Assembly: GCF_016767715.1 (NCBI RefSeq)
Contig: NZ_CP050145.1
Location: forward strand, 1,984,001 to 2,048,000
DNA: 64,000 nt
Reading direction: 5' to 3'
From: Mycobacteroides chelonae
GTDB taxonomy: Bacteria > Actinomycetota > Actinomycetes > Mycobacteriales > Mycobacteriaceae
Made by a program: the position numbers and the translations under genes. A model generated the notes under the pieces. That model ran no database searches. It saw only the letters and a list, made by a program, of their open reading frames with translations, and was not told the DNA's origin. The first letter of the stretch is position 1; each line of letters starts with the position of its first letter. Of the stretch, positions 18,576 through 29,462 are shown piece by piece.

Positions 18576-19847
18576 GTGTCCGACCCCGCAGACGTCGCCC
18601 CCGATGTCCACGCGCCGTTGACAGCCACCATCGGCCTTTTCGTCGGCAAGGGGGGTGTGGGCAAGTCGACGCTGGCCGGTGCCACCGCGGTGCGCTACGC
18701 GCGCGCCGGGCAGCGGGTGCTCGCCGTATCGACCGACCAAGCGCATTCCCTCGGCGACGTCTTCGGTGTTCGGGTGGATCCCACCCCGGGGGCTCATTGC
18801 GTGCGGGTGATCGAGGACCCGTATGGCGGACAACTCGACGTGATGGCCCTGGATACCCTGGGGCTGCTGGAGCAGCGTTGGGGTGACATCGCCGCGACGA
18901 TCGCCGAGCAGTACCCCGAATCTGACATCGGATCGCTTGCCCCCGAAGAGCTTTCCGCACTGCCGGGTGTGCAGGAAATGCTCGGGCTGCATGAGGTTCA
19001 ACAACTCGCTGATACCGGGGAATGGGATGTCGTCGTGGTCGACTGCGCCTCGACGGCAGACGCGTTGCGCATGCTGACTCTGCCCGGAACCTTCGCGATG
19101 TATCTGGAACGGGCTTGGCCGCGGCATCGCCGACTCGGCGGTATCGGCACGCCTCGCGCCCTGATACTGGCCGAATTACTGGAACGCGTTGCGGCGTCGG
19201 CGGATCGGCTTGCGGGCTTGCTTTCGGATGCCGAACGGGTGGGGGCTCATCTGGTGTTGACTCCCGAACGGGTAGTGGTGGCCGAGGCCATCCGTACCGT
19301 CGGGGCGCTGGCGCTGATGGGTGTGCGCATCGATCAAGTGATCGTCAATCAAGTTCTCATTCAAGATGATTCGTATGAGTACCACAATCTGCCCGCACAT
19401 CCGGCATTCGACTGGTACATGCAGCGCATCGCCGATCAGGCCGCGGTGCTCGATGAGATGGGGGAGGCGATCGGGGACGTGGAGATGCTGTTGGTGCCGC
19501 ATCTGCCGCGCGAGCCCATCGGGCCGGAGGCCCTGGGTGAACTGGCCGAGTCGGTCCGGCGGCGCGATGGGGCCAAGCCTCCGGCGCCGCTGGCCACCAT
19601 TGTCGAGCGCGAATCCGGGTCCGGAGCGGACACCGTATATCTGTTACGGCTAGAGTTACCGCAGATCGATCCGGCCACGTTGAGCCTCGGCCGGGTGGGA
19701 GATGACCTGGTCATCGGTGCAAATGGGATGCGCCGGCGGGTCCGGCTGGCCTCCGTGCTGCGGCGCTGTGTGGTTGTCGATGCCCGGCTTGTCGGTGGCG
19801 AGCTGACCATACGGTTTAGAGCGGATCCGGAGGTGTGGCCTACGTGA
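18576..19847 (+). CDS. ArsA/GET3-like P-loop ATPase (Rv2184c family)
   Basis: A 423-aa cytosolic ATPase with a deviant Walker A motif (GKGGVGKSTLAGA, residues about 24-36) and VSTDQAHSLGDVFG (switch I type), as in ArsA anion pumps and Get3. Only one nucleotide-binding half is present, so it would work as a homodimer. There is no neighbouring arsenic resistance gene and no cysteine cluster typical of arsenite binding. Instead it sits among lipid-binding (SRPBCC) and lipid-synthesis genes, so a role in handling a membrane or lipid cargo is a reasonable but unproven guess. The start is GTG; the stop overlaps the next gene. Confidence 0.82.
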   Translation: MSDPADVAPDVHAPLTATIGLFVGKGGVGKSTLAGATAVRYARAGQRVLAVSTDQAHSLGDVFGVRVDPTPGAHCVRVIEDPYGGQLDVMALDTLGLLEQRWGDIAATIAEQYPESDIGSLAPEELSALPGVQEMLGLHEVQQLADTGEWDVVVVDCASTADALRMLTLPGTFAMYLERAWPRHRRLGGIGTPRALILAELLERVAASADRLAGLLSDAERVGAHLVLTPERVVVAEAIRTVGALALMGVRIDQVIVNQVLIQDDSYEYHNLPAHPAFDWYMQRIADQAAVLDEMGEAIGDVEMLLVPHLPREPIGPEALGELAESVRRRDGAKPPAPLATIVERESGSGADTVYLLRLELPQIDPATLSLGRVGDDLVIGANGMRRRVRLASVLRRCVVVDARLVGGELTIRFRADPEVWPT

Positions 19848-20227
19848 CGGGTACCCATCCGGAACTCGCCCCCGAACTGCGGGCGTTGGCCGCGTCGATC
19901 CTCGACAAGCTCGATCCGGCGCTGCGGCAGGCCGCTCGCGCTCCTGCCGACGGTGCCGCTCCCGGAAAGTGCAACCAGCTGTTCTGCCCGGTCTGTGCGT
20001 TGGCGGCCCTGGTGGAAGGTGAGCATCACCCGCTGTTGGCAACGATCGCCGAACACAGCCTCGCGCTGGTGATGGTGGTGCGGGCAATGTTGGAGGCCGA
20101 GGGCTCGGGTGGTCCTGACGATCCCGATGACGGCCCCGAGGGTGGTTACCGAAGTCCGTTCCCGGCCCCGCCGCCGAGCTCGCAATCGACTGGGTACCAA
20201 CCCATCCCGGTCGACATCGACGAGTGA
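19844..20227 (+). CDS. Small conserved protein with Cys-x4-Cys-x2-Cys motif (Rv2183c family)
   Basis: A 127-aa protein. The GTG at 19844 overlaps the ATPase stop (GTGA), pointing to translational coupling, and is preferred over a GTG three codons upstream. The N-terminal half is helical with a short cysteine motif (CNQLFCPVC, residues about 46-54) suited to metal binding. The C-terminal 40 residues are Gly/Pro/Asp-rich and probably disordered. The close coupling suggests that it works together with the ArsA-like ATPase. Function unknown. Confidence 0.75.
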   Translation: MTGTHPELAPELRALAASILDKLDPALRQAARAPADGAAPGKCNQLFCPVCALAALVEGEHHPLLATIAEHSLALVMVVRAMLEAEGSGGPDDPDDGPEGGYRSPFPAPPPSSQSTGYQPIPVDIDE

Positions 20228-20356
20228 CGAGCACCCGTGCCTGTTCTGGGACATGGCGTCCCATATTTCCGGGACCTTAGACACTCCACGGAGATTCGCC
20301 GTCGCCGAGGGTAAGCTCGGCGCCAGCCCCGTGCTGCTCATGGGGATCGGGAGAGG

Positions 20357-21088
20357 ATGCGCGCGATGTTCTATTGGCTGCTGAAGTACATCTTCATGGG
20401 GCCGATCTTGCAGCTGATGGGCCGGCCCAAGGTAGAAGGTCTGGAGAACATTCCATCGTCCGGGCCGGCGATCCTGGCCGGAAACCATCTCGCCGTGGTC
20501 GACAGTTTCTTCCTTCCGTTGGTCTCCACGCGCCGGGTGACCTTCCTGGCCAAGAGCGAGTACTTCACCGAGCCCGGTTTCAAGGGCTGGCTCAAGAAGG
20601 TCTTCTTCGGCGGATCCGGACAGGTCCCGATCGATAGAACCAGCGCCGACGCCGCCGAGAACGCGCTGAGCACCGCCAAGCGGCTGCTCGGCGAGGGCAA
20701 GCTGCTGGGCATCTACCCCGAAGGCACCCGCTCCCCGGACGGCCGTCTCTACAAGGGCAAGACGGGCCTGGCGCGCATGGCGCTGGCCACCGGGGTGCCC
20801 GTCATCCCGATCGCGATGGTCGGCACCAATGTGATGAACCCGCCGGGCACGGCGCGCTGGCACTTTTCCAAGGTCACCGTGAAAATCGGCAAGCCGCTGG
20901 ATTTCTCCCGCTTCGACGGGATGGCCGGAAACCGCTTCATCGAGCGTGCGGTCATCGACGAGGTGATGTACGAGCTGATGCAGCTGTCCGGTCAGGAGTA
21001 CGTCGACATCTACGCGGCGTCGCTCAAGGACAAGCCCGCGGAACCCCCGCAGCAACCCGACCGCATCCCGGAGAGCGCCGCCGGTTAA
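20357..21088 (+). CDS. 1-acyl-glycerol-3-phosphate acyltransferase (PlsC-type)
   Basis: A 243-aa membrane-associated acyltransferase of glycerolipid synthesis. The catalytic NHLAVVD (NHx4D) motif lies at residues about 43-49. The later blocks GSGQVPIDR, IYPEGTRSPDGRLYKGKTGLARMAL and VPVIPIAMVG are all present. The N-terminus has a hydrophobic membrane-facing segment. ATG at 20357, with GGGAGAGG upstream. It matches Rv2182c by position and could make phosphatidic acid for PI and PIM synthesis, which fits the mannosyltransferase gene that follows. Confidence 0.87.
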   Translation: MRAMFYWLLKYIFMGPILQLMGRPKVEGLENIPSSGPAILAGNHLAVVDSFFLPLVSTRRVTFLAKSEYFTEPGFKGWLKKVFFGGSGQVPIDRTSADAAENALSTAKRLLGEGKLLGIYPEGTRSPDGRLYKGKTGLARMALATGVPVIPIAMVGTNVMNPPGTARWHFSKVTVKIGKPLDFSRFDGMAGNRFIERAVIDEVMYELMQLSGQEYVDIYAASLKDKPAEPPQQPDRIPESAAG

Positions 21089-21212
21089 TCGGGGGTCCGT
21101 GCATCGTCCCTGCATCTGAGGTAACACCTCGCCGTGGGGCGTGGGTCAGCTATCCGCGCCGGTACCGTTACTCTTGAGGCCACCCGCGGGAGAACTGAGA
21201 GATGCGAGGGCC

Positions 21213-22511
21213 GTGCCGAATTCAATAAACGAAACCGCCATCGCGGACGGCGGCTCCGTTCGTCGAGTTGCCAGATGGATCACGTGGGGTGGCCCGCTCG
21301 TCCTCGCTGTCGCCCTGCTGCTGCACGCGGTCGTCTTCATTCACTGGCCGACATACGCACTGCAGATCGATGTGTTGGTGTATCGATTCGGTGGCACACG
21401 CGTACTGGACGGACTGGACCTCTACTCGATCGGGCGCAACGGCGAGATCGACGATCTGCTGTTCACCTACACCCCGTTCGCGGCGTTGGTATTCACCCCG
21501 CTGGCCTTCATCACCGATTTCACCGCGCAGATCCTGTCGCTCGTGGTGTTCCCGGCGCTGCTCGTCTACTCGGTGTGGCGCATGCTGGCCTGGCTGAATG
21601 TCTCCGCCAAGGCCGGGCTATGGGGGCTGCTGGCCCTGCTGGTCGGTCTGGTTTCGTGGCTGGAGCCGGTCCGGCTCTCCATCCAGCTTGGCCAGATCAA
21701 TCTGCTGATCCTGGCTGTGGTGGTGACGGACCTCCTGGCGCCCAAACGGTGGAAGCTGGCCGGGATCGGTATCGGCATCGTGGCCGGCATCAAGCTGACC
21801 CCGATGATCTTCATCGTCTTCTTGTTCCTGGTGGGGCGGATTCGCGCGGCCGTCGTCGCGGCCATCACGCTGATCGCCACCATCGGTCTGGGTTTCATCT
21901 TCCTGCCGTCCGCCTCGCACTACTACTGGGTGGACCGTGCCTTCGAGAAGATCAGCCGCATCACTCGCGATCCCACCGCGAGCACCAGCATCAGCGGGCT
22001 TTTTCTCAGATTGAACCTGTCGGCCGGAACGGCCACCGCACTGTCGGTGCTGGTGATCGTGGCGAGCCTGGTGGTCGCGGTCCTGGCCTACCGGCGCGAT
22101 CAGCTGCTGCTGGCGATCTCGATCGTGGGCATGGCATCGGCTGCGGCCTCGCCGTTCAGCTGGAGCCATCACTGGGTGTGGTTCGTGCCATTGGTCGTTC
22201 ATCTGGGCTACCGCGGCTACGTGCTGGGTAAACGGGCGTCCGCGATCACGATGTGGGCATTCTGTGCGGTGTTCGCGGCGTGGTTCACCAGCCTGAGCGG
22301 CAAGACGCCGGACTCCGGCGCGTTGACGTTACGACCCGGTGGCGTCTTGAACGATCTGATCCCCAGTCTGTATGTGTTCGTTCATCTCGGGGTGCTCGTG
22401 GCCAGTTGGATATGGCTGCGGCGTGATCCAGCGGACGTGAACGATGTTGTGCGCGAGGATGAGCCGACACAGGCCGATGAGCTGGCGCCGGCTTCTCCGG
22501 CGCACAACTAG
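21213..22511 (+). CDS. Polyprenyl-phosphate-mannose alpha-(1->2)-mannosyltransferase (Rv2181 type)
   Basis: A 432-aa polytopic membrane protein of the GT-C (GT87) class with about ten membrane segments. The first outer loop carries the acidic residues expected of the catalytic site (IDVLVYRFGG...LDGLDLYS); SIQLGQINLLIL and SPFSWSHHWVWFVPL are family blocks. In M. tuberculosis Rv2181 adds the alpha-1,2 mannose branches of lipomannan and lipoarabinomannan, using polyprenyl-phosphomannose on the outer face. The GTG at 21213 follows GATGCGAGGG and gives a normal N-terminus. It sits between plsC and an exoribonuclease gene. Confidence 0.85.
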   Translation: MPNSINETAIADGGSVRRVARWITWGGPLVLAVALLLHAVVFIHWPTYALQIDVLVYRFGGTRVLDGLDLYSIGRNGEIDDLLFTYTPFAALVFTPLAFITDFTAQILSLVVFPALLVYSVWRMLAWLNVSAKAGLWGLLALLVGLVSWLEPVRLSIQLGQINLLILAVVVTDLLAPKRWKLAGIGIGIVAGIKLTPMIFIVFLFLVGRIRAAVVAAITLIATIGLGFIFLPSASHYYWVDRAFEKISRITRDPTASTSISGLFLRLNLSAGTATALSVLVIVASLVVAVLAYRRDQLLLAISIVGMASAAASPFSWSHHWVWFVPLVVHLGYRGYVLGKRASAITMWAFCAVFAAWFTSLSGKTPDSGALTLRPGGVLNDLIPSLYVFVHLGVLVASWIWLRRDPADVNDVVREDEPTQADELAPASPAHN

Positions 22512-22520
22512 GCGGCCCGC

Positions 22521-23012
22521 GTGCGTTACTTCTACGACACCGAGTTCATCGACGATGGCCGCACCATCGAACTCATCTCCATCGGGATGGTGTGCGAAGA
22601 CGGCCGTGAGTACTACGCCGTCTCCACCGCCTTCGACCCGCAGCAGGCGGGTCCGTGGGTGCGCCAGAACGTCCTGCCCAAACTGCCCGCGCTGTCGTCG
22701 CCGCTGTGGCGCTCACGCGGGCAGATTCGCGACGAGCTGGCCGAGTTCCTCGGACTGAACGGTGGCGGGCCGGCCGATCCGATCGAGCTGTGGGCCTGGG
22801 TGGGTGCCTATGACCACGTGGCGCTGTGTCAGCTGTGGGGGGCCATGACGGAGCTGCCGCAGCCGGTTCCCCGGTTCACCCTTGAACTCAAGCAGCTGTG
22901 GTACGAGCTGGGCCGCCCGGCGGTGCCGAAACGGCCCGCCGACTCACACGACGCCCTGGTTGATGCCCGCTACAACCTGGCCCGCTACCGCGCGATGGTT
23001 CCGCCGGGCTGA
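22521..23012 (+). CDS. 3'-5' exoribonuclease (Rv2179c family)
   Basis: A 163-aa DEDD-type nuclease. The opening MRYFYDTEFIDDGRTIELISIG has the first Asp/Glu pair; WAWVGAYDHVALCQLWG and DSHDALVDARYNLAR supply the other acidic residues and the conserved His. The M. tuberculosis protein Rv2179c was shown to trim 3' overhangs on double-stranded RNA, as I recall. GTG start 9 bases after the mannosyltransferase stop, so probably co-transcribed. aroG follows 54 bases later. Confidence 0.88.
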   Translation: MRYFYDTEFIDDGRTIELISIGMVCEDGREYYAVSTAFDPQQAGPWVRQNVLPKLPALSSPLWRSRGQIRDELAEFLGLNGGGPADPIELWAWVGAYDHVALCQLWGAMTELPQPVPRFTLELKQLWYELGRPAVPKRPADSHDALVDARYNLARYRAMVPPG

Positions 23013-23057
23013 TCACCGCGAATCCCGGGTGAAAATCCGCTGGTAAGGGGCGGTTAA

Positions 23058-25756
<2,699 letters not shown>

Positions 25757-25795
25757 CGCATCGATGGTATCCAGTGATGCGGGAGTGCCCTGGCG

Positions 25796-26236
25796 TCAGC
25801 GCCGCTTGTCGAGCATTTCGCGGACGGAGTTGAGCATTGGCCCGGCGCCCGAGAACAGCATGGTCCGCCATTGACGGTGCAGGGCAATGGCCGGGTCGAA
25901 CCGGCTGTACGTGACGCGCAGCCGGGTGCCGCCGGGCTCCGGGAGCAGGTTCCAGCGGGAGGTCACTTCGATTCCCGGGGCGGTCAACACCTGTTCGATG
26001 TGCTCGTGAGGCACCACGCTGGTGTAGGTGGTCCGCAGTACGCCATCGAAGCCGACGGCGGGCTGCGGATGGGTGATCAGGACGCGTGTCTCGCCGACCT
26101 CGACGGGTGCGTCGTTGACCTCTTTCACCTGTGAAGCGGTGAGCTCTAGGGAAACGAGAACATCCCAGACCTTCTCGACGGGGTAGGGGTAGTACTCGCT
26201 GTGGGTGACCGATGTCGGATCGCCGGAACTCGTCAC
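25796..26236 (-). CDS. SRPBCC family protein
   Basis: A 146-aa START-like protein: VTHSEYYPYPVEKVWDVLVSLELTASQ at the N-terminus, VTSRWNLLPEPGGTRLRVTYSRFDP in the sheet, and a C-terminal helix. The GTG at 26236 (VTSSGDPTS) is the likely start; the longer frame would cross the divergent gene. It stands between pknL and the Rv2175c homologue, where I recall no gene in M. tuberculosis, so it is probably a lineage-specific insertion. It shares an 82-bp divergent promoter region with the Rv2175c gene. Ligand unknown. Confidence 0.72.
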   Translation of the reverse strand: MTSSGDPTSVTHSEYYPYPVEKVWDVLVSLELTASQVKEVNDAPVEVGETRVLITHPQPAVGFDGVLRTTYTSVVPHEHIEQVLTAPGIEVTSRWNLLPEPGGTRLRVTYSRFDPAIALHRQWRTMLFSGAGPMLNSVREMLDKRR

Positions 26237-26318
26237 GGTCCGAAGGTTACGCGCGTCACCACACCCGGAGGACGCTTTTGGGCGACGGTGGCGTGCGAGG
26301 CGACTAGCGTCATTCGTT

Positions 26319-26723
26319 ATGAGCGCCATTCCATACGTTGCCGACACCCTCGACGCCGACGAGCCGCTGTTCTCCCTCAAAGAGGTGGCCACGCGCCTGC
26401 GGGTACCGGTTTCCAAGGTTCAGCAGTACTTGCGCGACGGTGAACTCATCGCAGTGCGACGCGATGGCGAAATCAAGGTTCCCGTCATCTTTTTCAGCCC
26501 CGAAGGCCCTGTGGTGAAGCATCTGTTCGGGCTGCTCTCGGTGCTGCGGGACGGGGGATATCACGAGCCCGAAATCATGCGTTGGCTGTTCACCGGTGAC
26601 GAGTCGCTCACTGTGACCCGTGACGGCACCACCGAACGAATCGAGGCGGCCCGCCCGGTCGATGCGCTGCATGGTCACCAGGCCCGCGAGGTGCTGCGGC
26701 GGGCGCAGGCGATGGCCTACTAG
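26319..26723 (+). CDS. DNA-binding protein, PknL-substrate (Rv2175c) family
   Basis: A 134-aa winged-helix/excisionase-like DNA-binding protein. The helix-turn-helix is FSLKEVATRLRVPVSKVQQYLRDGELIAVRRDG (about residues 18-50). The conserved C-terminal half has HEPEIMRWLFTGDESLTVTRDG and ends RPVDALHGHQAREVLRRAQAMAY, nearly the same as in Rv2175c. In M. tuberculosis PknL phosphorylates an N-terminal threonine and lowers DNA binding. The N-terminus here is about 12 residues shorter, so that site is not conserved. The stop overlaps the mptA stop. Confidence 0.87.
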   Translation: MSAIPYVADTLDADEPLFSLKEVATRLRVPVSKVQQYLRDGELIAVRRDGEIKVPVIFFSPEGPVVKHLFGLLSVLRDGGYHEPEIMRWLFTGDESLTVTRDGTTERIEAARPVDALHGHQAREVLRRAQAMAY

Positions 26724-28276
26724 TACTCGCTGGGATCGCGAGCTTCCGGCGCGGTGTTGATCATCCGCCAGGCGATGGCAGCGCAGGTTGCCGCGATCAG
26801 TACATGTATCCACACGTACATGCCGTGGGAGCCATCGGGTTTGAAGATCACCATGATCCAGGTAGAGAACCCGGCGATGGCTGCGATCGCGATGCGTGAT
26901 TGCAGCAGCGGCGCTGCGATGGCCAGCGGCCAGGTGTAGTACCAGGGCAGTGCCGCCGGCGCCATGAGCACCACGATCACCATGGCCCACAGGATCCCGA
27001 ACATCGCGTCGCGATCGTTGTGTCGGTGCCGCCACCACACCACGGGCAGGCTGACGGCGATGACCATGACCCCGATGATGCGGGTGATCTCCAGAAGAGC
27101 ATCGAAATTGACGGTCACGAAAAGACCGGCGACGACGTTGATGATGTTGGCGACGGCGGTCGGCACTGTCAGCCAGTTGATGATCTTCACCGAACCGGCC
27201 AGGGCGGTCAGCCATCCCAGGCCGACGCCGGCGATCCAGGACAACACCGCGAACACCGCGACGACGACAGACACCGAGGCTGCCGATGCCATCGCGAACG
27301 CGGTCACCGGGTGGCGCTGTGGGGAGTCTGCATCGGCGTTCTCGACCAGACGACGCATCCAGATCCACACCAGGAAGGGCAACGCAAGACCCGCGGTGGC
27401 CTTGACAGCCACCGCTAACGCGACCACCGATATGCCCCAAACATGGTGGCGCTCAAGGACGAGGGCAATGCCTGCCATCATCAGGCCGACCATCAGCATC
27501 TCGTTGTGTACACCGCCCATCAGATGGATGATCACCAGCGGGTTGAGCACACAGATCCACAACGCCTTGCTGGCGTTCGCCGAAAGGCAGCGGGCGACTC
27601 GAGGGGTGGCCCACACCAGCAGCGCCAATCCGGGCAGCATGCACAGGCGCAGCAGCATGGTTCCGGCCACTACATCATCACCGACGATCTGCGTGACAAA
27701 TCGTGCGATGAGGATGAACAGTGGTCCATACGGCGCGGTGGTGGTGGACCAGATCGGACTGACGTTCTCTAGCAACGCGTTCGGGTTTTCGACCGGGCCC
27801 ACCAGATAGGGATCGAATCCGTCGCGTAGCAACGCGCCCTGCGCCAGATAGGAGTAGGCATCCCGACTGAACACCGGAACCGAGGCGAGCAGTGGCAGCA
27901 GCCAGCACGGAATGACGACCAGGAGGGACTCTTTGGTCACCTTGCCCGCGATCACGTGGCGGCCGAGCCCGAGCCACGCCAGCAGCATGAGGACCACTCC
28001 GAGCCACATGCAGATCGAGGACACCACCAACCCGTGGCCGAAACGCAACCAGGACAGCCCAACCGATTCCAGCAGCGGGTCGTGCTGCCGGGTGCTACCC
28101 GCACCCAGTCCGCCGATGGCGATGAGGATGGCGCCACCGAATCCGGTGACTGCCGCGCGGCCGGCGGGGGACCTCAGGAAGGCTGCTGTCCACCCGCCAC
28201 CCGGATCGAGTACCGCAGGTGCCGGTTCAGGGTTCGGTTCCAGGGGAGGCTGCACCGCCTTTGATGATGTGCTCAC
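26720..28276 (-). CDS. mptA: Alpha-(1->6)-mannopyranosyltransferase MptA
   Basis: A 518-aa polytopic GT-C enzyme with about 12 membrane segments that elongates the alpha-1,6 mannan core of lipomannan using polyprenyl-phosphomannose (Rv2174 in M. tuberculosis). Visible are the outer-loop acidic motif SRDAYSYLAQGALLRDGFDPY, then SPIWSTTTAPYGPL and LNPLVIIHLMGGVHNEMLMVGL. The GTG at 28276 lies 4 bases after the idsA2 stop, so the two genes form an operon. A reading frame extending further upstream would lie inside idsA2 and is rejected. Confidence 0.9.
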   Translation of the reverse strand: MSTSSKAVQPPLEPNPEPAPAVLDPGGGWTAAFLRSPAGRAAVTGFGGAILIAIGGLGAGSTRQHDPLLESVGLSWLRFGHGLVVSSICMWLGVVLMLLAWLGLGRHVIAGKVTKESLLVVIPCWLLPLLASVPVFSRDAYSYLAQGALLRDGFDPYLVGPVENPNALLENVSPIWSTTTAPYGPLFILIARFVTQIVGDDVVAGTMLLRLCMLPGLALLVWATPRVARCLSANASKALWICVLNPLVIIHLMGGVHNEMLMVGLMMAGIALVLERHHVWGISVVALAVAVKATAGLALPFLVWIWMRRLVENADADSPQRHPVTAFAMASAASVSVVVAVFAVLSWIAGVGLGWLTALAGSVKIINWLTVPTAVANIINVVAGLFVTVNFDALLEITRIIGVMVIAVSLPVVWWRHRHNDRDAMFGILWAMVIVVLMAPAALPWYYTWPLAIAAPLLQSRIAIAAIAGFSTWIMVIFKPDGSHGMYVWIHVLIAATCAAIAWRMINTAPEARDPSEY

Positions 28277-28280
28277 GTGA

Positions 28281-29372
28281 TCATGCGCTCCGGTTGGACA
28301 CCAATCGGACGAGATCGGACAGCGCGACACGGGCATCATCGGCGATATCGGCGCCGGACAGCTGCTCCAGCGCGCGGTGCGTGTGTTCCTCGATACGAGA
28401 CTCCACTGCCGCGAGTGCACCCAAGTCGACGATGAGTGAACACATTTCGGCGACCTGATGATCGGTGAGTGGCGTGCCGATCCAGGAGTGAAGCATGTCC
28501 TCGGCGGCGTTGTCGTTGAGGCGTGCCAGACGCAGGGCTTCGGCCAGCAGCACGGTGCGCTTTCCGGAACGCAGGTCGTCCCCGGCGGGTTTCCCGGTCA
28601 CCTTGGGATCCCCGAATACCCCGAGCACATCGTCGCGCAGCTGGAACGCGACACCGATATCCAGTCCGACGTCACCGAGAAGTCGCGAGATCTCCGGGTT
28701 CTCGGCCGCGATCGCGACACCCAGCTGCAGGGGCCGCTGCACCGTATAACCGGCGGTCTTGAAGCGGATGACGCGCATGGCGGTCTCGACGGACTCGTCG
28801 CCCGAGGATTCGGACAGGATGTCCAGATATTGGCCGCCGAGCACCTCGCTGCGCAGGATCGACCACACACCCCGGGCCCTCGCATGGGCCTGAGGGGACA
28901 GCTGTGCGCCGACCACCATGTCATCAGCCCAGGTGAGTGCCAGATCGCCGAGCAGGATCGCCGCAGATATGCCGAACTGTTCGGGGGAGCCGGACCAGCC
29001 GTTCTCACGGTGCAGGGCGGCGAATTCGATATGGATGGTGGGTTCGCCGCGCCGGGTGGCGGAGCTGTCGATGACGTCGTCGTGGATGAGCGCGCAGGTG
29101 TGCAGCAGTTCCAGCGCGGCACACACCCGCAGCACCTCGGGGTTCCACGGGTCGGGGTCGTCGGTGACCGCTCGCCAGCCCCAGTAGGCGAACGCCGGTC
29201 GCAGCCGCTTGCCGCCACGCAGCACAAACCGGTCGAGGGCTGTGATCGCATGCTCATAGTTCGGGCCGATATGCGCGGTGTGCTCACGGCATTCGGCCAG
29301 GAACTGGCTCAGTTGGTCGCTTACCGCGTCGGTCAGGTGCCGGGCGTTGGCAGCGGCTACGTTGACACTCAG
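28281..29372 (-). CDS. idsA2: Polyprenyl diphosphate synthase IdsA2 (probable CTG start)
   Basis: A trans-prenyltransferase that extends allylic diphosphates. The substrate motifs are LRGGKRLRPAF, the first aspartate-rich motif DDVID and the second DDVLG within AFQLRDDVLG. The first usual start codon in frame is a GTG at 29225, but it falls only three codons before GGKRLRP and would remove the whole N-terminal helix pair. The frame stays open up to 29385, with no ATG, GTG or TTG. A CTG at 29372 lies 7 bases after GAAAGGA and gives 363 aa, close to the usual length of about 350. The second aspartate motif (DDVLG rather than DDxxD) is a mycobacterial IdsA2-like variant. mptA follows 4 bases later. 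Confidence 0.82.
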   Translation of the reverse strand: MSVNVAAANARHLTDAVSDQLSQFLAECREHTAHIGPNYEHAITALDRFVLRGGKRLRPAFAYWGWRAVTDDPDPWNPEVLRVCAALELLHTCALIHDDVIDSSATRRGEPTIHIEFAALHRENGWSGSPEQFGISAAILLGDLALTWADDMVVGAQLSPQAHARARGVWSILRSEVLGGQYLDILSESSGDESVETAMRVIRFKTAGYTVQRPLQLGVAIAAENPEISRLLGDVGLDIGVAFQLRDDVLGVFGDPKVTGKPAGDDLRSGKRTVLLAEALRLARLNDNAAEDMLHSWIGTPLTDHQVAEMCSLIVDLGALAAVESRIEEHTHRALEQLSGADIADDARVALSDLVRLVSNRSA

Positions 29373-29462
29373 CGGTGCGTCCTTTCAGGGTGTGGTGGTG
29401 GGTCCCGGATGCCTACAGGTCTCCGAGAGTGAACCTAGAGTAATCCCACCTATCCTGAACGG

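Noticed and set aside
19436..21127. A 563-codon open frame on the minus strand opposite the ArsA-like and plsC genes
   Set aside because: It crosses two clear plus-strand genes with recognisable motifs, and its composition is typical of a shadow frame.
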